The notes beneath the pieces were generated by a model. The model saw nothing but the letters and a program-made list of their open reading frames with translations, did no database searches and had not been told where the DNA came from. Positions 18,167 to 26,786 of a stretch of DNA of 64,000 bases are shown here, piece after piece. Both the position numbers and the translations under genes were made by a program. Each line of letters opens with the position of its first letter. Position 1 is the first letter of the stretch. The stretch is taken from positions 1,038,001-1,102,000 of the forward strand of contig NZ_OY781884.1 of NCBI RefSeq assembly GCF_963677155.1, in the 5' to 3' direction. The stretch is from an uncultured Draconibacterium sp. (lineage in GTDB: Bacteria > Bacteroidota > Bacteroidia > Bacteroidales > Prolixibacteraceae).

Positions 18167-18187
18167 TAAACCGGAAAAAGAAAAATT

Positions 18188-19978
18188 ATGAGCAGAAAAG
18201 TAAATATCAGTATAAATGGTTTTCCGGTTGAGATTTCAGCTGGAAAAACCATCCTGGAAGCAGCAGAAGAACAAGGAATTACCATTCCAACACTTTGTCA
18301 TCATAAAGATTTGTGCGTTGCCGGAAACTGCCGCGTTTGTGTAGTTGAGGTAGCCGGACAAAATCGTTTGTCGGCAGCCTGTGCAACACCCTGCGAAGAA
18401 GGCATGGAAATTCTTACCAACAGTTTAAAAGTACGCAACTCCCGAAAACAAATTATTGAGTTACTTCTGGCTGAGCACAACGCCGACTGCACCAAATGTT
18501 ACCGTAACGGAAACTGCGAATTGCAAACGCTGGCTTCAGAGTATAAAATTATGACCCAGGATTTTATTGAGCTCGTTCCATTAAAAAACTTTTCTATTGA
18601 TGCCTATTCGCCATCAATAATGAAAGACGACAGCAAGTGTATTAAATGTCAACGTTGTGTGAGAACCTGTGCAGAATTACAAGGAGTAAATGCACTCACT
18701 GTCGCGCATAAAGGCGACAAAATGAAGATCACTACTTTCTTCGAAAAAGCCATGCGCGACGTAGTTTGCACCAACTGCGGTCAATGTGTAAATCACTGCC
18801 CTACCGGAGCTTTGGTTGAAAAAAATTATATTGAAGAAGTATGGGAAGCTATTGCCAACCCAAACAAACATGTAGTGGTACAAACGGCACCGGCAGTACG
18901 TGTTGGACTTGGAGAGGAGCTTGGGTTAAAACCGGGGCAACGTGTAACCGGACAAATGGTTGCCGCGTTAAAACGCCTTGGTTTCGATTCGGTTTTAGAT
19001 ACCGATTTTACTGCCGACCTTACCATTATTGAAGAAGGAACAGAATTACTTACTCGCTTGAAAAAAGCACTGGTTGATAAAGATGAGTCGGTATCGTTGC
19101 CAATGGCAACATCATGTTCGCCAGGATGGATCAAATACATCGAACACATGTTCCCTGAGCATCTAAACAACCTGTCGACTTGCAAATCGCCGCAACAGAT
19201 GTTTGGTGCACTGGTAAAAACATATTACGCCAATGCCCGAAATATAAAACCGGATGATATTGTTTCGGTTTCGATAATGCCGTGTACCGCGAAAAAATAC
19301 GAAGCATTCCGTCCGGAAATGCACGATAGTGGTTATCGCGATGTTGACTATGTGTTAACCACACGCGAACTGGCGATCCTTATAAAACAAGCCGGTTTAG
19401 ATTTTAACAAACTTGAGCCAGCAAAATACGACCGCTTAATGGGCGAATCATCGGGTGCGGCAGTGATTTTCGGAACAACCGGCGGCGTTATGGAAGCCGC
19501 TTTGCGTACCGCCTACGAAATTGTTACCGGCCGCGAAGTTCCGTTTGAGAACCTTAACATTACTCCAGTGCGTGGAAACGATGGTATTCGCGAAGCAACA
19601 ATAAAAATTGAAAATCCGGTGAAAGAATGGGCATTTCTCGATGGCGTAGAACTAAAATGCGCCATAGCTCACGGGCTAATAAATGCCAAAACCGTTATGG
19701 AATCAGTGAGAGCCGGTACTGCCGATTACCATTTTATTGAGTTTATGGCCTGTCCGGGCGGTTGCCTGGGTGGCGGCGGACAGCCAATTCCTACCAATCC
19801 AGAGATCAGGCAAAAACGAGCCGAGGCCATTTATGCTGAAGATGAAGATCTGCCAATTCGTAAATCACACGAAAATCCAGAGATAAAAAAACTTTACAAA
19901 GATTTTCTGAAAGAACCACTGGGAGAAGTATCGCATCATTTATTGCATACAAAATATACACAACGCGAAAGGTATTAA
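18188..19978 (+). CDS. hydA: [FeFe]-hydrogenase catalytic subunit HydA (operon 1)
   Basis: A 596-residue H2-evolving or H2-oxidising subunit. Domains in order: plant-type [2Fe-2S] (Cys37, 48, 51, 65), His-Cys [4Fe-4S] (His97, Cys101, 104, 110), two [4Fe-4S] motifs (about 151-161 and 194-204), and the H-cluster domain with TSCSPGW (308-314), MPCTAKKYE (Cys366) and FMACPGGCLGGGGQP (Cys522, 526), then a small-subunit-like tail. The usual L1 motif is TSCCPxW; here the second Cys, normally a [4Fe-4S]H ligand, is Ser311. HydA2 at 37738 keeps it. The rest looks intact, so the enzyme is probably active, but this substitution needs attention. A hairpin terminator follows the stop. Confidence 0.93.
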   Translation: MSRKVNISINGFPVEISAGKTILEAAEEQGITIPTLCHHKDLCVAGNCRVCVVEVAGQNRLSAACATPCEEGMEILTNSLKVRNSRKQIIELLLAEHNADCTKCYRNGNCELQTLASEYKIMTQDFIELVPLKNFSIDAYSPSIMKDDSKCIKCQRCVRTCAELQGVNALTVAHKGDKMKITTFFEKAMRDVVCTNCGQCVNHCPTGALVEKNYIEEVWEAIANPNKHVVVQTAPAVRVGLGEELGLKPGQRVTGQMVAALKRLGFDSVLDTDFTADLTIIEEGTELLTRLKKALVDKDESVSLPMATSCSPGWIKYIEHMFPEHLNNLSTCKSPQQMFGALVKTYYANARNIKPDDIVSVSIMPCTAKKYEAFRPEMHDSGYRDVDYVLTTRELAILIKQAGLDFNKLEPAKYDRLMGESSGAAVIFGTTGGVMEAALRTAYEIVTGREVPFENLNITPVRGNDGIREATIKIENPVKEWAFLDGVELKCAIAHGLINAKTVMESVRAGTADYHFIEFMACPGGCLGGGGQPIPTNPEIRQKRAEAIYAEDEDLPIRKSHENPEIKKLYKDFLKEPLGEVSHHLLHTKYTQRERY

Positions 19979-19995
19979 CTACTTTCTTTAATTAA

Positions 19996-20024
19996 AATCC
20001 GGTATCTTTGGTACCGGATTTTTT
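19996..20024 (+). terminator. Terminator of hydrogenase operon 1
   Basis: A perfect 9-bp stem AATCCGGTA (19996-20004) / TACCGGATT (20012-20020) with a 7-nt loop is followed by TTTT. It ends right at the start codon of the next gene (20025). Confidence 0.8.
20003..20010 (+). promoter_or_regulatory. Candidate -7 element of ogt inside the terminator
   Basis: TATCTTTG fits TAnnTTTG exactly and occupies the loop of the hydrogenase terminator, 14 bp upstream of the ogt ATG. A weak TTTC at 19983 could be the -33 element. Confidence 0.5.
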
Positions 20025-20510
20025 ATGGTACAATTTACCCAATATATAAATTCGCCAATTGGCTGGTTGAAACTTCAATCGACAGAAACGCATTTAACAG
20101 CAGTCTGTTTTGAATATGAAGAAGGCGAGGATTCGGTTATTCAACCAACGGTTTTGCAGAATGCAGAAAATCAGCTGCAAGAATATTTTGCAGGCAAACG
20201 AAAAGATTTCAACTTGCAACTGGCTCCAGAAGGGACAGAATTTCAGCAAAAAATTTGGCGACTGGTACAAAAAGTTGATTTTGGAAAAACTACCAGCTAC
20301 CTCGATATTGCGATTCAATCCGGTTCCGAAAAGAATACGCGCGCGGTCGGGATGGCAAACGGTAAAAACCCGATACCAATCATCATTCCTTGTCATCGTA
20401 TTGTTGGAAGCTCGGGAAAACTTACCGGTTATGCCGGAGGTTTGGAACGTAAACGTTGGCTGCTAAACCATGAGCTCTCTCACACTCCTTCTATAGACAG
20501 ATTATTCTAA
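20025..20510 (+). CDS. ogt: Methylated-DNA-protein-cysteine methyltransferase
   Basis: A 161-residue suicidal repair protein that takes methyl groups from O6-methylguanine onto a Cys. The active-site motif is IIPCHRIVG (about 122-130), preceded by RAVGMANGKNP, and the DNA-binding helix lies before it. Length fits Ogt-type proteins without an Ada regulatory domain. It lies directly after the terminator of the hydrogenase operon and probably has its own promoter there. Confidence 0.93.
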   Translation: MVQFTQYINSPIGWLKLQSTETHLTAVCFEYEEGEDSVIQPTVLQNAENQLQEYFAGKRKDFNLQLAPEGTEFQQKIWRLVQKVDFGKTTSYLDIAIQSGSEKNTRAVGMANGKNPIPIIIPCHRIVGSSGKLTGYAGGLERKRWLLNHELSHTPSIDRLF

Positions 20511-20669
20511 ATACGGGAATACAGTCCCAATATGAAGAGCAGAATCAATACTAAGAAAAACCTACATCAATGAATACCTGCACATTACAACTTACGGCAT
20601 ATCGTTTGTTTATTTCCTCACGAAATCAGGAAGATAAAAAATAAGGAAACTGATATAGTTAACCTTAAG

Positions 20670-20702
20670 AAATGGAACTCAATTTTGGGTTCCATTTTCT
20701 TT
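20670..20702 (+). terminator. Possible terminator hairpin
   Basis: AAATGGAAC (20670-20678) pairs with GTTCCATTT (20689-20697), followed by TCTTTTG. It lies 160 bp after ogt and 45 bp before the next gene, so it may end the ogt transcript. Confidence 0.5.
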
Positions 20703-20746
20703 TGCAGGAAGTTTGATATATCCTTATATTCACCACAAAAAAATTT

Positions 20747-21700
20747 ATGCATAAAAACCTCGTTGTTCTGTTGCTCTTCCTGGTTAGTATTTCGTTTGCA
20801 CAGGAAAGATATACAGCCGACTTGTTTGATGAAATACGGGTAGAAACAGCTACTTATGCTACCAAGGATGGCGAAAACCTGGATATGGATATTTACCTTC
20901 CGCAAAACGATTACGAACAGAAACGTGCCACTATAATTTATGTACACGGCGGTGGTTTTAGTGGTGGTCAAAGAGACGGAGAAAATATTAAAACATTTTG
21001 TACCCGACTGGCAAACTACGGCTATGTAGTAGCTTCCATCTCTTACCGCTTAACCAGAAAAGGCAAGCCTGAAGGTTTTGGCTGCAATTGCCCCGCCACC
21101 GAAAAGCTGAATACTATTTATGCCGCCAGTGAAGATTTGTTGGATGCCACTTTCTTTTTAATAGAAAACCGCCATCAGTACGCCATTAATCCTCAGCAGA
21201 TTATTTTATCAGGAAGCAGTGCCGGAGCAGAAACTGTTTTATACACGGCCTACCAGCCACCTTATTGCTATGGTCTGGATTCAGGCCCGGTGTCGTTTGC
21301 AGGTGTAATTGGCATGGCCGGAGCCATTCCCGACACAACAGCATTATACGATGAATCGGCAATCCCGTCGCTTTTATTCCACGGTACCGACGACAATTTG
21401 GTACCGTATGGCACAGCACCTCACCATTATTGCGATGAAGACACCAAAGGCTACTGGATTTTGCACGGATCGTACACTATTGCGGAAAAACTGCAGCAAT
21501 TGGACACGCCCTACTGGTTACACACAACTTGTGGTGCCGGTCACGAAATAAACATCACACCAATTACTGATTATTTTGATGAGATTATTGAATTTTGTAA
21601 GGATTTTGCCATCGACAAAAAAAATGAGCAACGTGAAACAATTATAGAAGGAAAACAAAACACAGATAAATACGCCACTTATAACTTCTGTTCAGAATAA
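20747..21700 (+). CDS. Secreted alpha/beta hydrolase (carboxylesterase-like)
   Basis: A 317-residue protein with a signal peptide (cleavage near FAQE, residue 18). It has the oxyanion-hole motif YVHGGGFSGG (about 65-74) and the nucleophile elbow SGSSAGAE (Ser near 156). LFHGTDDNLVPYG supplies the Asp and GAGHEI the His of the triad. It belongs to the BD-FAE/carboxylesterase group of alpha/beta hydrolases. Substrate unknown; esters or acylated glycans outside the cytoplasm are likely. It is followed by another secreted hydrolase on the same strand. Confidence 0.82.
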   Translation: MHKNLVVLLLFLVSISFAQERYTADLFDEIRVETATYATKDGENLDMDIYLPQNDYEQKRATIIYVHGGGFSGGQRDGENIKTFCTRLANYGYVVASISYRLTRKGKPEGFGCNCPATEKLNTIYAASEDLLDATFFLIENRHQYAINPQQIILSGSSAGAETVLYTAYQPPYCYGLDSGPVSFAGVIGMAGAIPDTTALYDESAIPSLLFHGTDDNLVPYGTAPHHYCDEDTKGYWILHGSYTIAEKLQQLDTPYWLHTTCGAGHEINITPITDYFDEIIEFCKDFAIDKKNEQRETIIEGKQNTDKYATYNFCSE

Positions 21701-21764
21701 AACGAGTTCCCTGTCTGCCAACAGATAGGTATCTTATTCCTCAGAAAAAAACAATTATAAAACG

Positions 21765-22598
21765 ATGAAAAGATTAATTTTAAGCCTGCTGTTATTATTC
21801 CCAACAGTATTATTTGCCCAGCAAATGAATGTAATGACGTTTAACATCCGAATGAATACAGCAAGCGACGGTGTTAATGCCTGGCCAAACCGGATTGAAA
21901 TGGTAAACGGATTGCTGCATTTTTACGATCCCGATGTTTTTGGCTTGCAGGAAGCCTTGTACGGTCAGATTTTAGACATTGAAAAAGGGGTACCCGAATA
22001 CAAATGGTTTGGCGTTGGCCGCGACGATGGTGATAAAGCCGGCGAGTTTATGCCGATATTTTATAATCCGAAAAAATTAATTCTGGAAGAAAAAGGACAT
22101 TTCTGGTTATCAGAAAACTGCAATGAACCAGGGCTAGGCTGGGATGCCGCCTGTAACCGTATTGTTACCTGGGGAAAATTTAAATCGAAAGTTACCGGAA
22201 AAAAATTCTTTGTCTTTAATACGCATTTCGACCATGTGGGAGTAGAAGCCCGAAAAAATTCCGCAAAATTGATTCATGAAAAGATGAAAGAGTTTACTGC
22301 GGGATCAGGTTTGCCAGTAATTCTAACAGGCGATTTCAACCTAACTCCAGAAACACAACCAATAGCCCTGATAAAAGGATACATGAGCGACAGCCGCGAA
22401 ATTACACAAGAACCTCCTTACGGACCGGTTGGAACTTTCAACGGTTTTAAACCAGGCAGCGAGGGCGATAACCGCATCGATTACATTTTTGTGAACGACA
22501 AAATTAAGGTGTTGGAATACGCGGCCATCAGCGATACCAAAGAAGGCCGTTCTCCATCAGATCATTTACCGGTTTTTGTGCAAATACAGTTAAAATAA
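21765..22598 (+). CDS. Secreted endonuclease/exonuclease/phosphatase-family protein
   Basis: A 277-residue protein with a signal peptide (about 1-18, LFAQQ). Motifs of the EEP superfamily are visible: VMTFNIRMN, GLQEALYGQ, FNTHFDHVG, LTGDFNLTP and PSDHLPVFVQ, giving the metal-binding Asn/Glu and catalytic Asp/His. Members hydrolyse phosphodiesters or sugar and lipid phosphates. The periplasmic Bacteroidota type is common but rarely characterised, so the substrate is open. Confidence 0.85.
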   Translation: MKRLILSLLLLFPTVLFAQQMNVMTFNIRMNTASDGVNAWPNRIEMVNGLLHFYDPDVFGLQEALYGQILDIEKGVPEYKWFGVGRDDGDKAGEFMPIFYNPKKLILEEKGHFWLSENCNEPGLGWDAACNRIVTWGKFKSKVTGKKFFVFNTHFDHVGVEARKNSAKLIHEKMKEFTAGSGLPVILTGDFNLTPETQPIALIKGYMSDSREITQEPPYGPVGTFNGFKPGSEGDNRIDYIFVNDKIKVLEYAAISDTKEGRSPSDHLPVFVQIQLK

Positions 22599-22604
22599 TA
22601 ATCG

Positions 22605-22669
22605 TTCTCGCAGATTATATAGATCTTCGCAGATAAGTATCCGCAAAAGTTCAGCGTAATCTGCGAGAA
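22605..22669. repeat. Perfect 13-bp inverted repeat, dispersed-repeat type
   Basis: TTCTCGCAGATTA (22605-22617) and TAATCTGCGAGAA (22657-22669) are exact complements separated by 39 bp. The spacer contains a further partial copy, TCGCAGATAA. This type of 'CGCAGAT' palindrome between genes resembles dispersed repeats in related genomes (memory). Confidence 0.8.
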
Positions 22670-22825
22670 ATGTTTTCAATCTGAATCATTTAGCTCAAAA
22701 TTTTGACACAAATCTCTCTCATAACTTTCATCATCCATCCTGAGTCGATCATTTTATCACAAAATCTAACTTTTATCTTTCAATCTGCTGTTTGATAATT
22801 GACAAGATTTACATTTCTTAGCGGA

Positions 22826-24202
22826 ATGTTTGAAAATATTGGCGAACTCATTATAAAAATCTCCGATGGCATTTGGGGAGCTCCTATACTTATCCTGTTG
22901 CTTGGCGGCGGTTTTTATTTTTTGGTTTATTCGCGTTTGGCGCCACTTCGTTACATCGGTCATGCCCTAAAAATCCTCACCGGGAAATACGACGATCCGA
23001 ATGAAGCAGGGCAGTTGCGTCACTACCAGGCACTTTCTACGGCATTGGCCGGAACCGTTGGCATGGGAAATATCAGTGGTGTTGCCGTTGCTATTACCAT
23101 GGGCGGACCGGGAGCCATTTTTTGGATGTGGGTTTCGGCATTGCTGGGTATCAGCACCAAGTTTTTTACCTGTTCGCTGGCGGTTATGTTCCGTGGGAAA
23201 GATTCAGCAGGCGAAATTCAGGGTGGTCCAATGTACTACATCACCGAAGGATTGGGAAAAAACTGGCGCCCTGTAGCTGTCTTTTTCTCACTCATGGCCA
23301 TGATTGGTGTTTCACCGCTCTTTCAAGCTAACCAGCTCACCCAAATGATTCGCGATGTAGTGTTGGTACCGAACAACGTTGAAGGTTCATTCACTTCCGA
23401 TCTTGTTACCGGAATTATAATCGCCATAATTGTTGGTCTGGTTGTTATCGGAGGGATTAAGCGCATCGGCAAAGTTACCGGAAGACTTGTGCCTACTATG
23501 GTTGTTGTTTATACAGTAACTGTGTTTTACGTAATTTTCTCACACCCCTCAGCCATCCTTCCTGCCTTTAGAACCATCTTTGAGGATGCTTTTACCGGCA
23601 ATGCCGTCTTAGGTGGATCGCTCGGCGCAATTATAATTACCGGTGTGCGGCGCGCAGCCTTTTCAAACGAGGCCGGATTGGGAACCGCGCCAATGGCGCA
23701 CGGTGCTGCCAAAACCAACGAACCCATTCGTGAGGGGCTGGTTGCCATGCTTGGGCCAATTATCGATACCATTATAGTTTGTACCATGACAGCCCTGGCC
23801 ATTATTGTTACCGATACCTGGCTCGAAAGTAATGCCGATGGTATTACGCTTACTGCTCAGGCTTTTGATTCTGCCATCCCGATATTCGGGAAATATATCC
23901 TATCCATTTGTGCCATTTTCTTTAGTATGTCAACCATGTTTGCCTTTCCTTATTACGGTGTAAAATGCCTTGGTTTTGTTGCCGGAGTAAAATACCAATA
24001 TATTTATAACTACATTTTTGTGGCGGTAATACTTATAGGAGCCATTTCAAACCTGAGGGTAATTATTGGCTTAATCGACATCTCCTTTGCCCTGATGGCC
24101 TTCCCGACAGTTATCACAACCATACTTTTATCGCCACATGTAAAAAGGGCTGCCAAGGATTATTTTGCGCGGTTAAAAGTGGAAAAACTTAATAACAAAT
24201 AA
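22826..24202 (+). CDS. Alanine/glycine:cation symporter (AGCS family)
   Basis: A 458-residue inner-membrane Na+- or H+-coupled amino-acid transporter. About ten helices are visible. Family motifs include ALAGTVGMGNISGVA (near residue 75), GGPGAIFWMW and RRAAFSNEAGLGTAPMAH (near 275), where AGCS members bind substrate. I chose ATG 22826, where typical AGCS N-terminal sequence (FENIGELI) begins. A TTG at 22799 in the same frame would add nine residues. It stands alone, followed by a GntR gene. Confidence 0.92.
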   Translation: MFENIGELIIKISDGIWGAPILILLLGGGFYFLVYSRLAPLRYIGHALKILTGKYDDPNEAGQLRHYQALSTALAGTVGMGNISGVAVAITMGGPGAIFWMWVSALLGISTKFFTCSLAVMFRGKDSAGEIQGGPMYYITEGLGKNWRPVAVFFSLMAMIGVSPLFQANQLTQMIRDVVLVPNNVEGSFTSDLVTGIIIAIIVGLVVIGGIKRIGKVTGRLVPTMVVVYTVTVFYVIFSHPSAILPAFRTIFEDAFTGNAVLGGSLGAIIITGVRRAAFSNEAGLGTAPMAHGAAKTNEPIREGLVAMLGPIIDTIIVCTMTALAIIVTDTWLESNADGITLTAQAFDSAIPIFGKYILSICAIFFSMSTMFAFPYYGVKCLGFVAGVKYQYIYNYIFVAVILIGAISNLRVIIGLIDISFALMAFPTVITTILLSPHVKRAAKDYFARLKVEKLNNK

Positions 24203-24331
24203 TTTTCTTCCCTTTATTTTAGAGGACTACAACTATCTTATGCTGAATAACATTTAATGAAAGAATACTATTTTTGAAATATTATTGTACTATTGTAGTA
24301 TTACATTATAGTTTTATAATATTATTCCACA

Positions 24332-24715
24332 ATGATAGATTTCAAATTAGACCCAAAAGCAGGCATCCCCTTTTACCGTCAGATCATCGATCAGATTAGA
24401 TTCGGGATAGCAACTGGCAAACTTAGCGTAGGGGAACAATTACCAACGGTGCGCGCATTAGCAGTTGAATTAAAGGTAAATTTGAATACTGTTTCCAAAG
24501 CATACAAAGAGCTTGAAATCCAAAATATTCTTGAAACGCATCTTGGTTCGGGCACCTTTATTGGCGATACTGACTTAACCATTACTCCTAAACAAAAACA
24601 AGACAAATTGCACAGCATCTGCCGCGAATTTCTCACCATTGCTTCCAGCTACGGCTTCACTAATGAAGACCTCATCGAAGAGCTTAAGAATATGAAAAAC
24701 CACAAAAAACAATAA
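24332..24715 (+). CDS. GntR-family regulator, YtrA type
   Basis: A 127-residue regulator with an N-terminal winged helix (about 10-78): IPFYRQIIDQIRFGIATGKL, LPTVRALAVELKVNLNTV and the wing GSGTFIG. The short C-terminal helical tail places it in the YtrA subfamily, whose members usually repress their own operon of membrane proteins. The next two genes (slipin and an ExbB-like remnant) start close by, so it likely controls them. Confidence 0.92.
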   Translation: MIDFKLDPKAGIPFYRQIIDQIRFGIATGKLSVGEQLPTVRALAVELKVNLNTVSKAYKELEIQNILETHLGSGTFIGDTDLTITPKQKQDKLHSICREFLTIASSYGFTNEDLIEELKNMKNHKKQ

Positions 24716-24733
24716 CCTTTAAATTTTAACGTC

Positions 24734-25615
24734 ATGAAATCTGTTTCCAGAAACCTTCGGATGTTTAATCCGATATCCGCCACAATTCTAATAGTACTGC
24801 TCCTTGTAATCGGCACATTGTACTATCTGCAAAAGCTTGATCCGATTTTGTCTAGTGTTCTGGCTGTAATTTCTATTTTAATAGCATCGTCGATACATAT
24901 TGCCGACCAGTGGGAAAAAGCAGTTGTTCTTCGTATGGGGAAATATACTGGATTGCGCGGACCTGGCCTCTTTATTATTATTCCAATAATTGACAAAGTT
25001 GATAGCTTCATCGACCAACGAATAAGGGTAACCGATTTTAAAGCCGAAGAAACATTAACAAAAGATACCGTTCCGGTTAACGTAGATGCGGTGGTTTACT
25101 GGACTGTCTGGGACGTTGAAAAAGCTGCGCTGGAAGTTCAGGAATATATAAGGGCAGTAGGTTACATCGCCCAAACCGGATTACGCGAAATTATTGGAAA
25201 ACATGAACTGGCCGATCTGCTTCAAAACCGCGATAAAATTGCAGGTGATCTTCAGGTCACACTTGATGAACATACTAATCCGTGGGGAATTACTTGCCAA
25301 AATGTAGGCATTAAAGATGTAGTTATCCCAAAAACACTTGCCGATGCAATGAGTAAACAAGCTCAGGCAGAACGCGAACGTCAGGCCCGTGTAATACTCG
25401 GAACTGCTGAAACCGAGATCGCGGTGAAATTCGAAGAAGCCAGCCGAAGATATGTCGACAATCCGGTAGCACTGCAGTTACGTGGAATGAACATGTTATT
25501 TGAGGGGCTTAAAGAAAAAGGCTCGATGGTAATCGTTCCCAGCTCAGCACTAGACTCCATGAATCTAGGCGCAATGGGAGGCTTGGTTTCTCTCGCCAAA
25601 AGCAACGAACAGTAA
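24734..25615 (+). CDS. Slipin / SPFH (band 7) membrane protein
   Basis: A 293-residue protein with two N-terminal hydrophobic helices (about 15-60), then the SPFH domain starting at WEKAVVLRMGKYTGLRGPG and continuing to QAQAERERQARVI, with an alpha-helical tail. It matches bacterial slipins (YdcD/PH1511-like), which form membrane microdomain oligomers, often with an NfeD partner. No NfeD gene is present here; instead an ExbB-like ORF follows 33 bp downstream. It lies 18 bp after the GntR regulator. Confidence 0.88.
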   Translation: MKSVSRNLRMFNPISATILIVLLLVIGTLYYLQKLDPILSSVLAVISILIASSIHIADQWEKAVVLRMGKYTGLRGPGLFIIIPIIDKVDSFIDQRIRVTDFKAEETLTKDTVPVNVDAVVYWTVWDVEKAALEVQEYIRAVGYIAQTGLREIIGKHELADLLQNRDKIAGDLQVTLDEHTNPWGITCQNVGIKDVVIPKTLADAMSKQAQAERERQARVILGTAETEIAVKFEEASRRYVDNPVALQLRGMNMLFEGLKEKGSMVIVPSSALDSMNLGAMGGLVSLAKSNEQ

Positions 25616-25648
25616 ATTACTTCATTTAACAACTAAAATCATAAAACA

Positions 25649-25998
25649 ATGTCAATAGCCGATTTCTTAAAACAAAACTTCATGGATGGAGGTCCGGGCT
25701 TTATGAACTCCTTTACCTAATGTGGATACTTGTAATTACACTTACCGTAATTGCGATAAAAAGCATTCGGAAAAGAAATTACAGGGAACTGGAAAAGTTA
25801 AATACCACAATTCTGTTCATCAGTGGACTTGGTTTACTTTTCTCGCGTTTCTATCGAATCATGGGAATGTACAGTGCATTTTCGGTTTTGGAAACCACGA
25901 GAGATATTTCGCCAACACTTATTACTAGCGGGTTAATAGCATCACTTGTTACTCCGCTCTATTCACTAATTTGGCTTCTTGTAACCGGTATAATCTGA
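25649..25998 (+). pseudogene. MotA/TolQ/ExbB-like protein gene split by a frameshift
   Basis: Reading frame 1 (25649-25720) encodes 23 residues, MSIADFLKQNFMDGGPGFMN and three more, then stops. Frame 2 starts at the overlapping ATG (25720) and encodes 92 residues with about three membrane helices. Joined, the pieces read GGPGFMNSFT-MWILVITLTV, as in small Bacteroidota MotA/TolQ/ExbB-family proteins, which usually begin with a GGPxFM loop and a helix. One missing base near the CC at 25716-25717 would explain the break. A sequencing error, a real mutation or coupled translation through TAATG cannot be told apart. Confidence 0.6.
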
Positions 25999-26089
25999 CC
26001 CATTCTCCGGCTAAAAATCATTGACATTAAACAGACCAATTGACAGATTAATTAGGATTACCAGCAGTAAACAATGTTCAAAATTCAGT

Positions 26090-26122
26090 AGAATCTTCTC
26101 ACTTATGAGAAGATTCTTTTTG
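26090..26122 (+). terminator. Strong rho-independent terminator
   Basis: A perfect 12-bp stem AGAATCTTCTCA (26090-26101) / TGAGAAGATTCT (26106-26117) with a 4-nt loop is followed by a T run. It ends the GntR-slipin-ExbB operon. Confidence 0.9.
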
Positions 26123-26150
26123 TTTTCGTATCTTGATAAAAATTAATCTT

Positions 26151-26786
26151 ATGAACACAAATCCTGAATTTGAACAACTAGAAAAAGCCTTCTTTCACGA
26201 TGGCTATCAACTGGCCATGAAGGCCGTTGAAGCAAACATGACACAGGAAGCGGTGCACCAATCTTTAAAAGAAATGTATGCAGCCATCGACGGATTGATC
26301 GATTCGTTATTTGTTTACGCCCGTCAACAAAACCAAAGTATTGATTGTAAACGAGGCTGTAGCTGGTGTTGTCACCAACCGGTTTTTGCATTGGACTACG
26401 AGCTTGACTATTTAAAGGTAGCTGTAAACAAGTCTTTTGATACTGAAACCATTTCCGGAATCGCAGAGAAAGCAAAACAAAAACAAACCAAACTGAGCCT
26501 TTTAAAAGGCGATGATCTGATGAATGCCAAATATCCCTGCCCTTTGTTAAAAGACAAAACCTGCATGGCTTACGATGCTCGCCCAATGGCCTGCCGCATT
26601 TATCTTTCGTCGGATGTAAATAGCTGTATTCACTTTTATAAGCACCCCGATGATAAAAACACCTACCCTGCCCTTTTGGATATGCCAATGCGCCTGGGAC
26701 GAATGATGAATGAAGGATTTAAATCGGCGCTAAAAACCAATGGTGTTGAAGCAAAAGAATATCGTATTGAGGAGAAACTAATCTAA
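26151..26786 (+). CDS. YkgJ-family cysteine cluster protein
   Basis: A 211-residue protein of the YkgJ/zinc- or iron-chelating cysteine-cluster type. Cys-rich blocks are CKRGCSWCCHQP, CPLLKDKTCMAY and RPMACRIY, plus a final Cys in SSDVNSC, consistent with a metal-binding role. Molecular function is unknown for the family. I chose ATG 26151 rather than an in-frame TTG at 26133, because the ATG lies a normal distance after the terminator. The end overlaps the convergent thioesterase gene by 4 bp. Confidence 0.82.
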   Translation: MNTNPEFEQLEKAFFHDGYQLAMKAVEANMTQEAVHQSLKEMYAAIDGLIDSLFVYARQQNQSIDCKRGCSWCCHQPVFALDYELDYLKVAVNKSFDTETISGIAEKAKQKQTKLSLLKGDDLMNAKYPCPLLKDKTCMAYDARPMACRIYLSSDVNSCIHFYKHPDDKNTYPALLDMPMRLGRMMNEGFKSALKTNGVEAKEYRIEEKLI

